A stretch of 64,000 nucleotides of DNA from Oscillibacter ruminantium GH1 (GTDB lineage Bacteria > Bacillota > Clostridia > Oscillospirales > Oscillospiraceae). Below the pieces are notes generated by a model. That model was not told where the DNA came from, searched no databases, and was given only the letters and a program-made list of their open reading frames with translations. Positions 43,028 to 53,593 of this stretch are shown piece by piece. Numbering within the stretch: the first letter of the stretch is position 1; each line of letters begins with the position of its first letter. The position numbers and the translations under genes are program-made. The stretch covers positions 357,730 to 421,729 of the forward strand of contig NZ_DF158897.1 in NCBI RefSeq assembly GCF_000307265.1. The letters are read 5' to 3'.

Positions 43028-45010
43028 ATGAGGAATCATTTGCAGGGGCAGACAAGCCCCTATCTCCTGCAACACGCCGAAACCCCGGTGGATTGGTATC
43101 CATGGGGGCAGGCGGCCTTTGAAAAGGCGGCAGCGGAAGATAAGCCTGTTTTTCTCAGCATTGGTTACAGCACCTGCCACTGGTGCCATGTGATGGCACA
43201 CGAAAGTTTTGAGGATCAAGAAATTGCGGAAATCCTGAATCAATTCTTCGTGTCAATCAAGGTGGACAAGGAAGAGCGCCCCGACATCGACAGCATCTAC
43301 ATGGCTGTCTGTCAGGCGTTTACCGGCGGTGGCGGCTGGCCCACGAGCATTTTTATGACAGCCGGACAAAAGCCTTTTTTTGCCGGAACCTATTTCCCGA
43401 AAACGGCGCGGTACGGCTCCATAGGTCTTAAAGAGCTTCTCTTGGCGGTGCAGGACAAATGGCAGAATGACCGCAAGGCCCTGCTGCATTCGGCAAATGA
43501 GATCGTGGACATGATAAACAACCGCCAGCCGCACCCATCCGATACAGATGAAACATTGCCGGAACGGGCAGTGGAACTGTATCAACAGAGCTTTGATGAA
43601 CGCTGGGGCGGATTTGGACCCGCGCCAAAATTTCCCACGCCTCACAATCTGCTGTTTTTGATGCAGCACGCGCAAAAGCACCACGACGGCAACGCCTTGC
43701 AAATGGCGGAGAAGACACTGCGTCAAATGTATCGCGGGGGAATCTTCGATCATATTGGCTACGGATTTTGCCGCTATTCCACGGATGCGTATTATCTCGT
43801 TCCTCATTTTGAAAAGATGCTGTACGACAACGCGCTTCTAATCCTCGCTTACTGCCGCGCATACGAGATGACGGGTCAGCCGCTTTATCGGCAGGTAGCA
43901 GAGAAAACCGCATCCTACCTTCTGTCCGAAATGACTTCAGCCGACGGGGGATTTTACAGCGCGCAGGACGCGGACAGCGACGGCGAGGAAGGAAAATACT
44001 ACGTCTTCACGCCGGAGGAAATCCGGAATGTCCTTGGCGACGGTGGCGGGGCGGCATTCAGCGCGTACTACGGGATTACGGATCGCGGCAATTTTGAGGG
44101 AAAAAGCATTCCAAACCTTCTCCACGCAGCGGACTTCACGGACCAATTCGACAAACACCTGCCTGCGCTCCGCCATTACCGCAAAACCCGCACCGCACTC
44201 CACACGGATGATAAAATCCTGACCTCTTGGAATTCCCTGATGATTGCGGCGCTGTGTTTTCTGTACAGGATCAGCCAAAACAGCGCGTATTTACAGGCGG
44301 CGAAGCGAACGCGGCAATTCATCGAGAAAAATCTCTGCGATGGCGACGCGCTCCATGTGAGCTGGCGAAACGGACAACGAAATGAAAACGGCTTTTTGGA
44401 TGATTATGCGTGCTATATTTTTGCACTGCTGTCCTTGTATGACGTTTCTTTTGACCGGGCATATCTTTTCCGTGCGGAAGAATTGACTCAAAAGGCAATC
44501 CGGACTTTTTTCGATCATAAGTCCGGCGGTTTTTATCTTTCCGGCAAGGAAAATGAAACATTAATTTTCCGTCCGAAGGAAAGCTATGACGGCGCTGTTC
44601 CCAGCGGCAATTCGCTGATGGCTTATAACCTCGTGCGGCTGAACCATCTGGATTTAGATGAAAAAACCAATGAAATTCTGCAAAAACAGCTTCATTTTAT
44701 GTCGGGCGAAGCAAAAGAGTACCCCGCCGGATACGCCATGTTCTTGATGGCGCTGTCTGATTATCTTGAACCGCCGGAGATCATCACAGTTGCCCGGAGC
44801 CATGAAGACGACGACTTAAAAGAACTTCCTTTTGTCGTCTCTTCTTCCAGCATTGTCCGCATTTCAGATGCGGAGGATGGCAGGTATCCGCTGCTCAACG
44901 GTCAAACTGCTTTTTACGTCTGCCAGAATCACAGCTGTCTTCCTCCAGTCACGAAACAGGACTTTTATGAAAAGTATCGAGTAACGCGCGAAGGGGAGCC
45001 CTTGATTTGA
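43028..45010 (+). CDS. YyaL/spermatogenesis-associated protein 20-like thioredoxin-domain protein
   Basis: A 660-residue cytoplasmic protein. The N-terminal thioredoxin-like DUF255 domain starts [20 protein letters not shown] and contains [14 protein letters not shown] (CxxC pair in CHWC). A long (alpha/alpha)6 barrel resembling sugar epimerases and glycosidases follows, with [30 protein letters not shown] and [19 protein letters not shown]. Length fits the family, whose function is undefined. GTGAGGGA precedes the ATG. In one unit with the FAD/Rieske protein, hinting at a redox role. Confidence 0.94.
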   Translation: MRNHLQGQTSPYLLQHAETPVDWYPWGQAAFEKAAAEDKPVFLSIGYSTCHWCHVMAHESFEDQEIAEILNQFFVSIKVDKEERPDIDSIYMAVCQAFTGGGGWPTSIFMTAGQKPFFAGTYFPKTARYGSIGLKELLLAVQDKWQNDRKALLHSANEIVDMINNRQPHPSDTDETLPERAVELYQQSFDERWGGFGPAPKFPTPHNLLFLMQHAQKHHDGNALQMAEKTLRQMYRGGIFDHIGYGFCRYSTDAYYLVPHFEKMLYDNALLILAYCRAYEMTGQPLYRQVAEKTASYLLSEMTSADGGFYSAQDADSDGEEGKYYVFTPEEIRNVLGDGGGAAFSAYYGITDRGNFEGKSIPNLLHAADFTDQFDKHLPALRHYRKTRTALHTDDKILTSWNSLMIAALCFLYRISQNSAYLQAAKRTRQFIEKNLCDGDALHVSWRNGQRNENGFLDDYACYIFALLSLYDVSFDRAYLFRAEELTQKAIRTFFDHKSGGFYLSGKENETLIFRPKESYDGAVPSGNSLMAYNLVRLNHLDLDEKTNEILQKQLHFMSGEAKEYPAGYAMFLMALSDYLEPPEIITVARSHEDDDLKELPFVVSSSSIVRISDAEDGRYPLLNGQTAFYVCQNHSCLPPVTKQDFYEKYRVTREGEPLI

Positions 45011-45102
45011 AACCCGGAGAACGCACGATCAAGTAGCTTTGCATTCACAGCGGCAAGTTTTTGTGCGTGTGCAAACGGCCCCTCTGCACTTGTGAGAGCA
45101 TC

Positions 45103-45134
45103 AAAAAAGAAGAACACCCCGTTGGGGTGTTCTT
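45103..45134 (-). terminator. Terminator of tRNA-Leu
   Basis: Stem AAGAACACCCC / GGGGTGTTCTT with, on the minus strand, TTTTTT directly after it. It lies 6 bases past the tRNA 3' end. The plus-strand YyaL unit may also end here. Confidence 0.88.
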
Positions 45135-45140
45135 CTCGGT

Positions 45141-45228
45141 TGGTGCCGGTGGCCGGACTCGAACCGGCACGCTGTCGCCAGCGGTGGATTTTGAGTCCAC
45201 TACGTCTACCAATTCCATCACACCGGCA
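45141..45228 (-). tRNA. tRNA-Leu (anticodon CAA)
   Basis: An 88-base class II tRNA with acceptor stem TGCCGGT / ACCGGCA and encoded CCA. The anticodon loop CTCAAAA, closed by GTGGA/TCCAC, gives anticodon CAA (codon UUG). A long variable arm (CGCTGGCGACAGCG) and the GGTTCGAGTCC T-arm complete the leucine-type fold. Confidence 0.96.
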
Positions 45229-45242
45229 GGTGCAACGGAAGT

Positions 45243-45271
45243 ATTATACTATACTACTTTCAAGATTTCAA
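45243..45271 (-). promoter_or_regulatory. Promoter of tRNA-Leu
   Basis: On the minus strand TTGAAA (45266-45271), a 17-base spacer and consensus TATAAT (45243-45248), 14 bases ahead of the mature tRNA. Confidence 0.85.
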
Positions 45272-45296
45272 GGGGTTTCCGCAGAAAATCATATAG

Positions 45297-47039
45297 TTAC
45301 AGCGTAACCGTAAAACAGGCCCAGCGTCCCGGCTCACTTTCTGCCGTAATTTTCCCCTTGTGGGCGGCAACAATCGTCTTTGCAATGGCAAGACCCAGCC
45401 CGTTGCCCTCTTTTTCCCGGCTGTGGGCCTCATCTGCCCGGTAAAACCGCTCAAAAATATGGGACAGGTCCTTCTGCTCAATTCCCGCGCCGGTATTGTG
45501 GACCCGCAGGACCTTTTTCTCGCCCTTTGCAAGAAGGGAAATGGTCACTGTTCCGCCGTCGTTGGCATATTTCATGGCGTTGTCGAGCAAAATGACCGTC
45601 ATCTGCTTGAGCATTTCTTCGTCGCCGCTGTACCGAATTTCCGGCGTAATATCGGTTATCAGCGTTTTTCCGCTCTCAAATGCCATGCTTTCAAAGGGCA
45701 GCGTCACGCTGAGGAGCGCTCTGCTCAGGTCGAAGGGCTGCTTTTCAATCTGGTGGCCCGTCCGGTCCATCCGGGCCAGCGTCAGCAAATTCTTCACCAG
45801 CTGGTCTGTGCGTTGAACTTCGGACTGAATGTAGCCCAGCCAGCGGTTCTCTCCGATTTCTCCTGCCAACACCTCACTGTTGGCGGAGATCACGGCAAGA
45901 GGCGTCTTCAGCTCATGGCTGGCGTCCCAGACGAACTGCTTTTGCTTGTCAAAGGACTCCTGCACCGGCTTGGTCATCCGCCGAATCAGCACCACCGCCC
46001 CGGCGCTCATTAACAAATAGGCGGCAAGGCCCACCAGACTGGAGATCGTCAGGAGCTGCCGTGCGCTCTCGATTTCCATCTGTCCGTCCAACACGACCAA
46101 CAGCGTTCCATAAGGCCGCTTTCCCATCATGAAGAACTGGTTGTCCACCCGGCCGGAATCCGCTCCCAGTTCCAAAACCTGCGCTACGCTCTCCGCGATC
46201 TGCTGATCGGAGTAAAGCTCCGGCCGATCACTGAACCAGCTGAGTACGCTGCCCGATTTGTCCAGCCGCACCGTGTAGAAATTGGACAGATTCGCCTGCG
46301 AAAGCATCTGCTGTGGGTGCTGAATCTTTCCGTTTTGAAGCGTTTGGTCTGCGGCGCCCCCGGCAGCCGCCGTGCCGTTTGGAGCAACAAATGGCTTTGT
46401 CTGCTCTCCGCTGGCGGCGCTCCCGTTTTCCACAACCGACTGGGAATTGCCCGCAGGCGGGGCAGGGGATACCGTGTTGAGAGAGACACCGGCTTCGCTT
46501 GCCCCGCCCTCATCATCCTCGGCATCATTTTCAGACGCGTCCTCGGCGTCGGACTCCACCCCACTGCCGTCGTCTGTGTTGGAATCGCTCTCGTCCGTCT
46601 CAGAGCCGCTCTGACGCTCTATTGCATAGTTCTCCACGTCTGAATCGCTCTCCACAGCGTCGTCGTTGTTTGCCTCGGCATCGTTTTTCGCCGAAGCCGC
46701 GACTTTCTCGTCCGGCGTTTCCTCTTTGGGAGCGTTGCTTTCCACCTCGGCGTTAGCGGCTTCATCATCCGCATCTTCCTCTTGGGAGACATCGCCCTTC
46801 GCAGCGTCGTCTGTCTCTTCGCTGGGCGGAGGAGCCAGCAGATTGTGAGTCTGCCCTCCCTGTGTCTGGAAGGTGGGTCGCTGTCCATCACCGGCAAGAA
46901 GCGTTTGCAGGGAAGTATGGGATTCCCGCTCAAGACGGTTCCAATTGGCATAGTTGATGGCAAAGACTGTTCCGCCAAAAGCCAGCAGCAGCACCAGCAG
47001 TACCAACAGCGTGAATTTCTGCCGCAGCTTTTGGATCAT
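45297..47039 (-). CDS. Histidine kinase with long acidic extracytoplasmic insert
   Basis: A 580-residue membrane kinase. TM1 is at about 10-28 and an extracytoplasmic loop spans 29-330. TM2 (about 332-352) is followed by HisKA with His375 in WDASHELKTPLAV and an ATPase domain with DNAMKYANDGGTV and GNGLGLAIAKTIV. Residues 71-185 are almost wholly Asp, Glu, Ser, Asn and Ala, a low-complexity stretch not usual in such kinases. Its ATG overlaps the stop of the regulator gene by 4 bp. The partner is the OmpR-type regulator at 47036. The frame ends 68 bases before the tRNA. Confidence 0.93.
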   Translation of the reverse strand: MIQKLRQKFTLLVLLVLLLAFGGTVFAINYANWNRLERESHTSLQTLLAGDGQRPTFQTQGGQTHNLLAPPPSEETDDAAKGDVSQEEDADDEAANAEVESNAPKEETPDEKVAASAKNDAEANNDDAVESDSDVENYAIERQSGSETDESDSNTDDGSGVESDAEDASENDAEDDEGGASEAGVSLNTVSPAPPAGNSQSVVENGSAASGEQTKPFVAPNGTAAAGGAADQTLQNGKIQHPQQMLSQANLSNFYTVRLDKSGSVLSWFSDRPELYSDQQIAESVAQVLELGADSGRVDNQFFMMGKRPYGTLLVVLDGQMEIESARQLLTISSLVGLAAYLLMSAGAVVLIRRMTKPVQESFDKQKQFVWDASHELKTPLAVISANSEVLAGEIGENRWLGYIQSEVQRTDQLVKNLLTLARMDRTGHQIEKQPFDLSRALLSVTLPFESMAFESGKTLITDITPEIRYSGDEEMLKQMTVILLDNAMKYANDGGTVTISLLAKGEKKVLRVHNTGAGIEQKDLSHIFERFYRADEAHSREKEGNGLGLAIAKTIVAAHKGKITAESEPGRWACFTVTL

Positions 47040-47716
47040 ACCGTATCCTCCAGAGAATATCCAAGACCGCGGGCCGCCTTGATTTTAATTTGGGAGCCAA
47101 CAAAGGTCAATTTCTTGCGGATAAAGGAGAGATAAACCTCCAAATTATTATACTCCGATTCGTTGTCAAAGCCCCATACCCGCTCAATCAGTGTTTCCTT
47201 GGATAAGATTTGACCCGGATTGCGAAACAGCAGCTCTAGTAGCTGCAATTCCTTGGCCCCCAGCTTCACGGACTGGCCCGTCTCCCGGCACAGGAGTTTT
47301 CCCTCCCGGCTTAAAAGCTGCGCGTCTCCGAAAACCATCTCCTCCATGGGCACGGACTCCCGCCGCCTGGTAATCGTCCGCAGACACGCCAACAGTTCCG
47401 CCATTTGAAACGGCTTGGGAAGATAGTAGTCCGCACCGCCATCCAAGCCACGAAGCCGGTCTTCCAGATCGCCCCGGGCCGTGAGCATCATCACCGGGGT
47501 CGTGACACCGGCGGCGCGCAATTCCTCTAAAATGGAAAAGCCGTTTTTTCCCGGCAGCATCACATCCAGCACAATGGCGTCATAAATTCCGGACATTCCG
47601 TTGTCCAGCCCCTCCGGTCCGGTATAGACTGGGTCCACCGTGAAATGCTCTCGCTTCAACACCTGACAGATGGCTGCGGAGAGACTTTTCTCGTCTTCCA
47701 CCAGTAAAATACGCAC
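47036..47716 (-). CDS. OmpR-family response regulator
   Basis: A 226-residue regulator read from GTG 47716 (VRILLVEDEKSLSAAI), with GGGGAGGG 5 bases upstream. The receiver has phospho-Asp in AIVLDVMLPGKNG and Lys in YYLPKPF. The C-terminal winged helix has LGAKELQLLELLFRNPG and NLEVYLSFIRKKL. Overlaps the kinase start by 4 bp (ATGA), so translation is coupled. Confidence 0.95.
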   Translation of the reverse strand: MRILLVEDEKSLSAAICQVLKREHFTVDPVYTGPEGLDNGMSGIYDAIVLDVMLPGKNGFSILEELRAAGVTTPVMMLTARGDLEDRLRGLDGGADYYLPKPFQMAELLACLRTITRRRESVPMEEMVFGDAQLLSREGKLLCRETGQSVKLGAKELQLLELLFRNPGQILSKETLIERVWGFDNESEYNNLEVYLSFIRKKLTFVGSQIKIKAARGLGYSLEDTV

Positions 47717-47846
47717 ACGAATCCCTCCCCAATCTTTCAATGATTTCATTTTACCAAAGTTGCTTGAAAAAGTCTTGAAAAGTACGAAAAAGTTCTTATA
47801 ATTTGGAATTGCTTTTTCAATGATTTTTGTTTTATCCAGTAAAAGC

Positions 47847-47881
47847 AAACCGCAGAGACGGCTGTGCCGTCTCTGCGGTTT
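47847..47881. terminator. Terminator between DUF4015-like gene and regulator
   Basis: A 15-bp perfect stem, AAACCGCAGAGACGG and its complement, with a 5-base loop. It lies just past the 3' end of the gene ending at 47890. Confidence 0.8.
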
Positions 47882-47889
47882 GTTTGGGA

Positions 47890-48960
47890 TCACGTCGCAA
47901 TTAAATAGGACTCGCTGGAGATTCCATCCAGTCCGGTCAGAACCGGGATAAACTCCGTATCCTTGCTGACGGCGGCCATTTTTGCTTTCAGCAGATCCAA
48001 AGCGCTGGGATCTCCTTCTGCATCGGCATAGACTCGATCCACCTGAGGGACGATACCCGCCAGAGACTGTCCGGAATCGCTGACCGCCGTCTCCCCAGCG
48101 GTAATCAAATTGGAAGGCAGCTGAATGGAGAGCTTCACGCCATACTGCGCCAAAGCCGTTTTCATCTGCGTCAGGAAGAAGGTTATTTCCTCCTGCAAGC
48201 TGTTTGGCAAACCGGTGGCCACCGCGCCATAGTCAATTTTATTCAGCTTTCCAACCGATGGGTAGCTGACGTCTGTCAGCAAAATTTCGTCAAACCCCGC
48301 CGCCGCGCAAGCGGAGGCCAGATCAATGAGATATTGCCGGGCCGCCGGCTTGGCAGGGTCCAGCCAGCGGTCGTTGTTCCCGTCATAGAAAATATATCCG
48401 CCGGTGTTTTTAAGGCCCATACCCTCCAAATCACCGCTGGAAGCAATGGGGTCCCGGAAGCAGGCAATCTTGGCAACCGTATAGACGCTGTCGTCCTTGA
48501 GCATGTCGCCCACGGCCGCGCCCGCGCCCTCCACAGTCTTCACGGCTGCCGCCGGGGCGGCTTGATTGTCCACATACACGAAGCCATCCGTATCCTTCAC
48601 GGTGTAGACCGCCGCATGATACGTTCCGCCCGCGCTGGCCGCGGTCCACGCACTGCGCCAGTCGGTCAGCGGGCCAACGGGCAGCGCAACAGCCTGAAAC
48701 GCGGTCTGCTCCGGTTCTTCAATAATCAGATTCGCGTCGCCTGAACCATCTGCCGGGGCGCTCTGCGAGCTGTCCGGCTGCTTCTCCGAAAACTGTGGCA
48801 GATCCAGACGGGGACGACCGGAATCATCATAGACCACATATTTTTGCATCCGGATTACCACCAGCGCCCCTATGATCACCAGCACCAGCAGCACTGCCAC
48901 CACGATTTTCCATTTGGAACCCTTTCCGTGATAGCTGCTGTATCCTTTCGGACCTGCCAT
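47890..48960 (-). CDS. Membrane-anchored putative glycosidase-like protein (DUF4015-like)
   Basis: A 356-residue protein with a short basic N-terminus (MAGPKGYSSYHGKGSK), one membrane anchor (IVVAVLLVLVIIGALVVI) and an extracytoplasmic domain. Segments such as AAVYTVKDTDGFVYV, YDGNNDRWLDPAKPAARQYL, GFDEILLTDVSYPSVG and QVDRVYADAEG resemble the putative glycosyl hydrolase family DUF4015 (TIM barrel). No catalytic residues can be assigned with certainty. GGAGGAGGG lies 6 bases upstream. It follows rpiB by 28 bp, and co-transcription is likely. Confidence 0.75.
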   Translation of the reverse strand: MAGPKGYSSYHGKGSKWKIVVAVLLVLVIIGALVVIRMQKYVVYDDSGRPRLDLPQFSEKQPDSSQSAPADGSGDANLIIEEPEQTAFQAVALPVGPLTDWRSAWTAASAGGTYHAAVYTVKDTDGFVYVDNQAAPAAAVKTVEGAGAAVGDMLKDDSVYTVAKIACFRDPIASSGDLEGMGLKNTGGYIFYDGNNDRWLDPAKPAARQYLIDLASACAAAGFDEILLTDVSYPSVGKLNKIDYGAVATGLPNSLQEEITFFLTQMKTALAQYGVKLSIQLPSNLITAGETAVSDSGQSLAGIVPQVDRVYADAEGDPSALDLLKAKMAAVSKDTEFIPVLTGLDGISSESYLIAT

Positions 48961-48988
48961 AGCGTCCCTCCTCCGAAGTTTTCCCGGC

Positions 48989-49426
48989 TCAGCCCTCGAT
49001 GCCGTCCATCAGAGCCACGCGGCGGGCATGTCGTCCGCCCTCAAACTCGGTATTCAGGAAAATCTTCACCATTTCCGAAGCCAGCTTCGGCCCCGTGAAC
49101 CCGGCGCCTAAAGCCAGCATATTGGCGTTGTTGTGCTGGCGGCAGAGCTGGGCCTCCAGCGTGTCCGCGCAGTGGGCGCAGCGGATACCCTTCACCTTGT
49201 TGGCGGCAATGGAAATGCCAATGCCGGTGGTGCAGATCACAATTCCTTTTTCGCACTCCCCAGAGGCCACAGCACGGGCCGCCGCCTCGCCGAACACGGG
49301 ATAGTCGCAGCTCTCCGTGGAGAAGCAGCCGCAGTCCTTGCAGTCGTAGCCCGCCTCCTCCAGCTGGCGCTTGATGGTTTCTTTCAATTCAAATCCGCCG
49401 TGGTCGCAGCCCAACGTGATCTTCAT
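48989..49426 (-). CDS. rpiB: Ribose 5-phosphate isomerase B
   Basis: A 145-residue cytoplasmic isomerase interconverting ribulose and ribose 5-phosphate. It begins MKITLGCDHGGFELKETIKR. It shows CTTGIGISIAANKVKGIRCA, with the active-site Cys in the IVICTTGIG segment, and HNNANMLALGAG near the end. Length matches the family. Confidence 0.96.
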   Translation of the reverse strand: MKITLGCDHGGFELKETIKRQLEEAGYDCKDCGCFSTESCDYPVFGEAAARAVASGECEKGIVICTTGIGISIAANKVKGIRCAHCADTLEAQLCRQHNNANMLALGAGFTGPKLASEMVKIFLNTEFEGGRHARRVALMDGIEG

Positions 49427-49593
49427 GATAAAGCCCTCTCATTCATTGGTTTTGCGGCGGGGTTTTCCCCGTTCCGCCTTTAAAATACAGGCGTCCATTC
49501 TCCACCCCGACAGGCTGTTCCCGCCGAAACGGCGCAAAGATCCCAATTTGCTTTTATTTTACTCTTGTTGCGGGGAATTTGCAAGATTTCTAT

Positions 49594-50403
49594 TTACAGG
49601 GCGTGCCAAATAGGGCACTGCTTTTCAAACGTGCAAAACCGGGTGAAACCGCAGTCGCGCAGCAGCGCCTGCCCATCCCGAATGCCCTTGCCCACATCCT
49701 CCGGGCGGTGGGCGTCGCTGCCCAGCGTAATCAGTTCGCCGCCGAGACTGCGGTAGAGCTTCAGCCATTTTTCGCCGGGGAGGGGCTGGTTGCCCCGGTT
49801 TGTGTTGACCTCAATCCCACATCCGTTTTCAATCAGCGTTCGTAAAATTGTCTCGATCTCCGCGCCAAAGCCGTCCATGCTGACGCCAAAGCCCCGCTTG
49901 TCGTTCATGTACCGCAGCGGCAGGGTCATGTGCCCCAGCACGGTAAATTTTCCCCAGCGGGCCATTTGCAGCATCGTCTCCAGATAATCTTCCAGCTCGG
50001 CGTAGCAGGTCTTCTCATCCGGCTCTTGAATCCACGCCAGATCCTGCGAATCAAATTTGGGAGACAGCATGTGGACCGAACCGATGATAAAATCCATCTC
50101 CGGCATTCCCCGAAGCAACTGCTCCACCAAGATTGGGTCCACCGGCTGATCCCCCAGCTCCAGCCCGAGACGAAGCTTCACCGCGCCGTCCCACTTGGCA
50201 ACCGCGTCGGCATACTCCGCCGTCTGGGCCGACCAGTCAAATGTCTTGCGCAGAATGGTGGTGCGCGGCTCTACGGGTTCAAAATGGTCGGTAAAGCAAA
50301 TTTCATCCAGTCCTGCCGCGGCGGCCGCAGCCGCCATTTCCAGCATGGATACATGTCCGTCCGGGGAGACGCGGGAATGGGTATGGTAATCGGCAAGATA
50401 CAT
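49594..50403 (-). CDS. PHP-family phosphatase, histidinol-phosphatase-like
   Basis: A 269-residue metal-dependent phosphoesterase. It starts MYLADYHTHSRVSPDGH with the first metal-binding HxH; later ligands appear as FTDHFEP, GSVHMLSP, GHMTLPLRY and GSDAHRPEDVG. Resembles HisJ-type histidinol-phosphatases, but no other his genes are near, so the substrate is uncertain. ATG 50403 has GAGG 7 bases upstream. An in-frame GTG at 50415 overlaps the dnaJ stop. Last gene behind the heat-shock operon. Confidence 0.88.
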   Translation of the reverse strand: MYLADYHTHSRVSPDGHVSMLEMAAAAAAAGLDEICFTDHFEPVEPRTTILRKTFDWSAQTAEYADAVAKWDGAVKLRLGLELGDQPVDPILVEQLLRGMPEMDFIIGSVHMLSPKFDSQDLAWIQEPDEKTCYAELEDYLETMLQMARWGKFTVLGHMTLPLRYMNDKRGFGVSMDGFGAEIETILRTLIENGCGIEVNTNRGNQPLPGEKWLKLYRSLGGELITLGSDAHRPEDVGKGIRDGQALLRDCGFTRFCTFEKQCPIWHAL

Positions 50404-50411
50404 GGGTTTCC

Positions 50412-51548
50412 TCACTTTTTAAATTTCTTGAAAAATTTCTTGCGGTCCTCGTAATTGTTATCGCCAACGGCTTCCGCAAATTTCATGAGGGCCTCTTTCT
50501 GTGCCTTGCTTAAGTTCCGGGGTGTCTCGATGTAGACGGTAACATACTGATCGCCCCGCCCGCGTCCGTTCAGCGCCGGAATTCCCTTTCCCTTGAGCCG
50601 GAAGGTGGTGCCGGTCTGGGTTCCCTCCGGGAGGGTGTATTTCACCTTGCCGTCAATGGTGGGAATCTCCAGCTCCGCGCCCAGAACGGCCTGAGAAAAG
50701 GTGATAGGCGCCTCGCACAAAACGCTGCTGCCTTCCCGGCGGAACAGCTCGTGCGGTTTCACCGTGATGGTAATCAGCAGGTCGCCGGCAGGGCCGCCGT
50801 TTTTGCCCGCGTGGCCCTGACCCCGGATAGAAATGGTCTGTCCATCGTCGATTCCGGCGGGAATTTTCGCCTCAATGGTGTGGCGGCGGCGAAGCATACC
50901 GGTTCCGTAGCAGTCCTTGCAGGGCTGATGGATGATGCGTCCCTTGCCGCCGCAGCGGGAGCAGGGACCGGTGGACGCAAAGACGCCCAAGGGCGTTTGC
51001 TTGCGGACCTGCACCGTTCCCGTTCCGTGGCAGTCGGGGCAGACTTCCGGGGTCGTCCCCGGCTCACAGCCGCTGCCCTTGCAGGTTTCGCAGGCTTCGT
51101 ACCGATCCACTGTGATGGATTTTTCGCAGCCGAAAGCCGCCTCTTCAAAGGTGATGGCCACGGACTGGCGGATGCTCTCGCCCCGGGCAGGCGCATTGGG
51201 ATTTGACCGGCGCTGTCCGCCGCCGAAGCCGCCGCCGAAAAAGCTGCCGAAGAGATCGCCTAAATCGCCAAAGTCGAAGCCGTCCGCGCCGCCATAGCCG
51301 CCCGCGCCGAAATTCGGGTCCACGCCCGCGTGTCCGTATTGATCATACCGGGCTTTCTTGTCCGAATCGGACAGGATCTCGTATGCCTCGTTGATCTCCT
51401 TAAACCGAGCCTCCGCCGCCTTGTCGCCGGGGTTGAGGTCCGGATGGTTCGCCTTGGCCAGCTTCCGATAGGCTTTTTTGATCTCATCATCCGATGCGCC
51501 GCGGGAAACGCCCAAGACTTCATAATAGTCGCGTTTTTGTTCTGCCAT
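50412..51548 (-). CDS. dnaJ: Chaperone protein DnaJ
   Basis: A 378-residue co-chaperone that stimulates DnaK ATPase. It has a J domain with HPD in [16 protein letters not shown], a Gly/Phe-rich region ([15 protein letters not shown]), and four CxxCxGxG zinc repeats ([32 protein letters not shown]). The usual C-terminal substrate domains complete it. Full family length. It follows dnaK after a 142-bp gap containing a strong hairpin. Confidence 0.98.
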   Translation of the reverse strand: MAEQKRDYYEVLGVSRGASDDEIKKAYRKLAKANHPDLNPGDKAAEARFKEINEAYEILSDSDKKARYDQYGHAGVDPNFGAGGYGGADGFDFGDLGDLFGSFFGGGFGGGQRRSNPNAPARGESIRQSVAITFEEAAFGCEKSITVDRYEACETCKGSGCEPGTTPEVCPDCHGTGTVQVRKQTPLGVFASTGPCSRCGGKGRIIHQPCKDCYGTGMLRRRHTIEAKIPAGIDDGQTISIRGQGHAGKNGGPAGDLLITITVKPHELFRREGSSVLCEAPITFSQAVLGAELEIPTIDGKVKYTLPEGTQTGTTFRLKGKGIPALNGRGRGDQYVTVYIETPRNLSKAQKEALMKFAEAVGDNNYEDRKKFFKKFKK

Positions 51549-51639
51549 ACATTCACCACTTCTGTCAGTGGGGAGGGAAACCGCCCTTGCCGCGCTTTTC
51601 CGGGCAAAAACGTCCGTCCCCTGAATCTTGATCTAAAAC

Positions 51640-51679
51640 GTTCCAAATGGGGCGGGGAAACTCCCCGTCCCATTGGAAC
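51640..51679 (-). other. Intercistronic hairpin between dnaK and dnaJ
   Basis: A long imperfect stem starting GTTCCAAatGGGgCGGGG and closing CCCCGtCCCatTGGAAC. No T run follows. It may protect dnaK mRNA or reduce read-through to dnaJ. Confidence 0.6.
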
Positions 51680-51690
51680 TTCAGCGCATC

Positions 51691-53547
51691 TTACTGGTTC
51701 TTATTTTTATCATCGTCATCGACGACCTTATAGTCTGCGTCATAATACTGGCCCTGCTGGCCGTCGGCATTTCCGCCCATGTCGGGGCCTGCGCCGGGCT
51801 GACCCTGCTGGGGACCGGCCTGCTGATAGAGCTTCTCGCTGACAGCGTAGAACGCCTGCGTCAACTCCTCGGTGGCGGACTTGATGGCGGCGGTGTCGGT
51901 GCCCTTGAGCACTTCCTTCAGTTTGTCGATCCCGGACTGCACCTTGGTCTTGTCGTCAGCGGGAATCTTGTCGCCCATTTCGCCCAGCGTCTTTTCAGAC
52001 TGGTAAACCATCTGGTCGGCCTGGTTGCGGATTTCCACTTCCTCTTTCATCTTGCTGTCCTGCGCGGCATACTGCTCCGCTTCCTTCACGGCGCGCTCAA
52101 TGTCGTCCTTGCTCATGTTGGTGGAAGAGGTGATGGTGATGTGCTGCTCCTTGCCGGTACCCAAATCCTTGGCAGAGACGTTGACGATGCCGTTGGCGTC
52201 GATATCAAAGGTGACCTCGATCTGAGGCACGCCGCGGCGAGCCGGGGCAATGCCGTCCAGATGGAAACGGCCCAGAGACTTATTCGCCGCGGCCATCTCA
52301 CGCTCGCCCTGCAGGACATTGACCTCAACAGAGGTCTGGTTGTCTGCGGCGGTTGAGAACACTTGGCTCTTCTTCACAGGGATGGTGGTGTTGCGGTCGA
52401 TCAGCTTGGTGAATACGCCGCCCATCGTCTCAATGCCCAGAGACAGGGGCGTCACGTCCAGCAGCAGAAGGCCCTTCACATCACCGGTGAGAACGCCCGC
52501 CTGCAGCGCAGCGCCCATAGCGACGCACTCGTCGGGGTTGATGCCCTTGAAGGGCTCGGAGCCGGTGAAGTTCTTCACGGCCTCCTGTACGGCGGGAATA
52601 CGGCTGGAGCCGCCCACCAGCAGGACCTTGTGCAGGTCGGAGGGCTTCAAGCCCGCGTCGGACATGGCCTGACGTACGGGACCCATGGTGGCGTCCACCA
52701 GATGGCTGGTCAGCTCGTTGAACTTGGCGCGGGTCAGCGTCACGTCCAGATGCTTGGGGCCATTGGCGTCGGCGGTGATATAGGGCAGATTGATGTTGGA
52801 GGTCGTCACGCCGGAAAGCTCGATCTTGGCCTTTTCTCCGGCTTCCTTCAGCCGCTGCATGGCAACCTTGTCGGTGGAGAGGTCCACGCCGTCGGTCCGC
52901 TTGAATTCGCTGACCAGATACTTCATGACGCACTCGTCAAAGTCGTCGCCGCCCAGACGGTTGTTACCTGCGGTGGCCAAAACTTCAATCACGCCGTCGT
53001 CGATCTCCAGAATGGAGACGTCGAAGGTGCCGCCGCCCAGATCGTAAACCATGATCTTCTGGGACTGCTCCTTATCCACGCCGTAGGCAAGCGCAGCGGC
53101 AGTGGGCTCGTTGATGATCCGCTTCACGTCAAGGCCGGCGATCTTGCCGGCGTCCTTGGTGGCCTGCCGCTGTGCGTCCGTAAAGTAGGCGGGAACAGTG
53201 ATGACGGCTTCAGAGACGCTCTGGCCCAGATACGCTTCTGCATCCGCCTTCAGCTTTTGCAGAATCATGGCAGAGATCTCCTGCGGGGTATAGTTCTTCC
53301 CGTCGATGCTCACCTTGTGATCGCTGCCCATCTCGCGCTTGATGGAAGAGATGGTGCGGTCGGGGTTGGTGATGGCCTGCCGCTTGGCTACCTGACCCAC
53401 CATGCGCTCGCCGGTTTTGGAAAACGCCACCACGGACGGGGTCGTGCGGTTGCCCTCCGGGCCGACGATGACGACGGCTTCGCCGCCCTCCATCACTGCC
53501 ACGCAGGAGTTGGTTGTACCCAAATCGATACCGATTACTTTAGACAT
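51691..53547 (-). CDS. dnaK: Chaperone protein DnaK (Hsp70)
   Basis: A 618-residue Hsp70. The nucleotide-binding domain begins [20 protein letters not shown], with [16 protein letters not shown] and [14 protein letters not shown]. The linker [20 protein letters not shown] leads to the substrate-binding domain, and the helical lid ends in a Gly/Gln-rich tail and Asp-rich end. AGGAGG lies upstream. Third gene of the CIRCE-controlled operon. Confidence 0.99.
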   Translation of the reverse strand: MSKVIGIDLGTTNSCVAVMEGGEAVVIVGPEGNRTTPSVVAFSKTGERMVGQVAKRQAITNPDRTISSIKREMGSDHKVSIDGKNYTPQEISAMILQKLKADAEAYLGQSVSEAVITVPAYFTDAQRQATKDAGKIAGLDVKRIINEPTAAALAYGVDKEQSQKIMVYDLGGGTFDVSILEIDDGVIEVLATAGNNRLGGDDFDECVMKYLVSEFKRTDGVDLSTDKVAMQRLKEAGEKAKIELSGVTTSNINLPYITADANGPKHLDVTLTRAKFNELTSHLVDATMGPVRQAMSDAGLKPSDLHKVLLVGGSSRIPAVQEAVKNFTGSEPFKGINPDECVAMGAALQAGVLTGDVKGLLLLDVTPLSLGIETMGGVFTKLIDRNTTIPVKKSQVFSTAADNQTSVEVNVLQGEREMAAANKSLGRFHLDGIAPARRGVPQIEVTFDIDANGIVNVSAKDLGTGKEQHITITSSTNMSKDDIERAVKEAEQYAAQDSKMKEEVEIRNQADQMVYQSEKTLGEMGDKIPADDKTKVQSGIDKLKEVLKGTDTAAIKSATEELTQAFYAVSEKLYQQAGPQQGQPGAGPDMGGNADGQQGQYYDADYKVVDDDDKNKNQ

Positions 53548-53593
53548 AAAAATAACCTCCTATTAGAAACATAAAATAAACTTTTCAGAAAAT

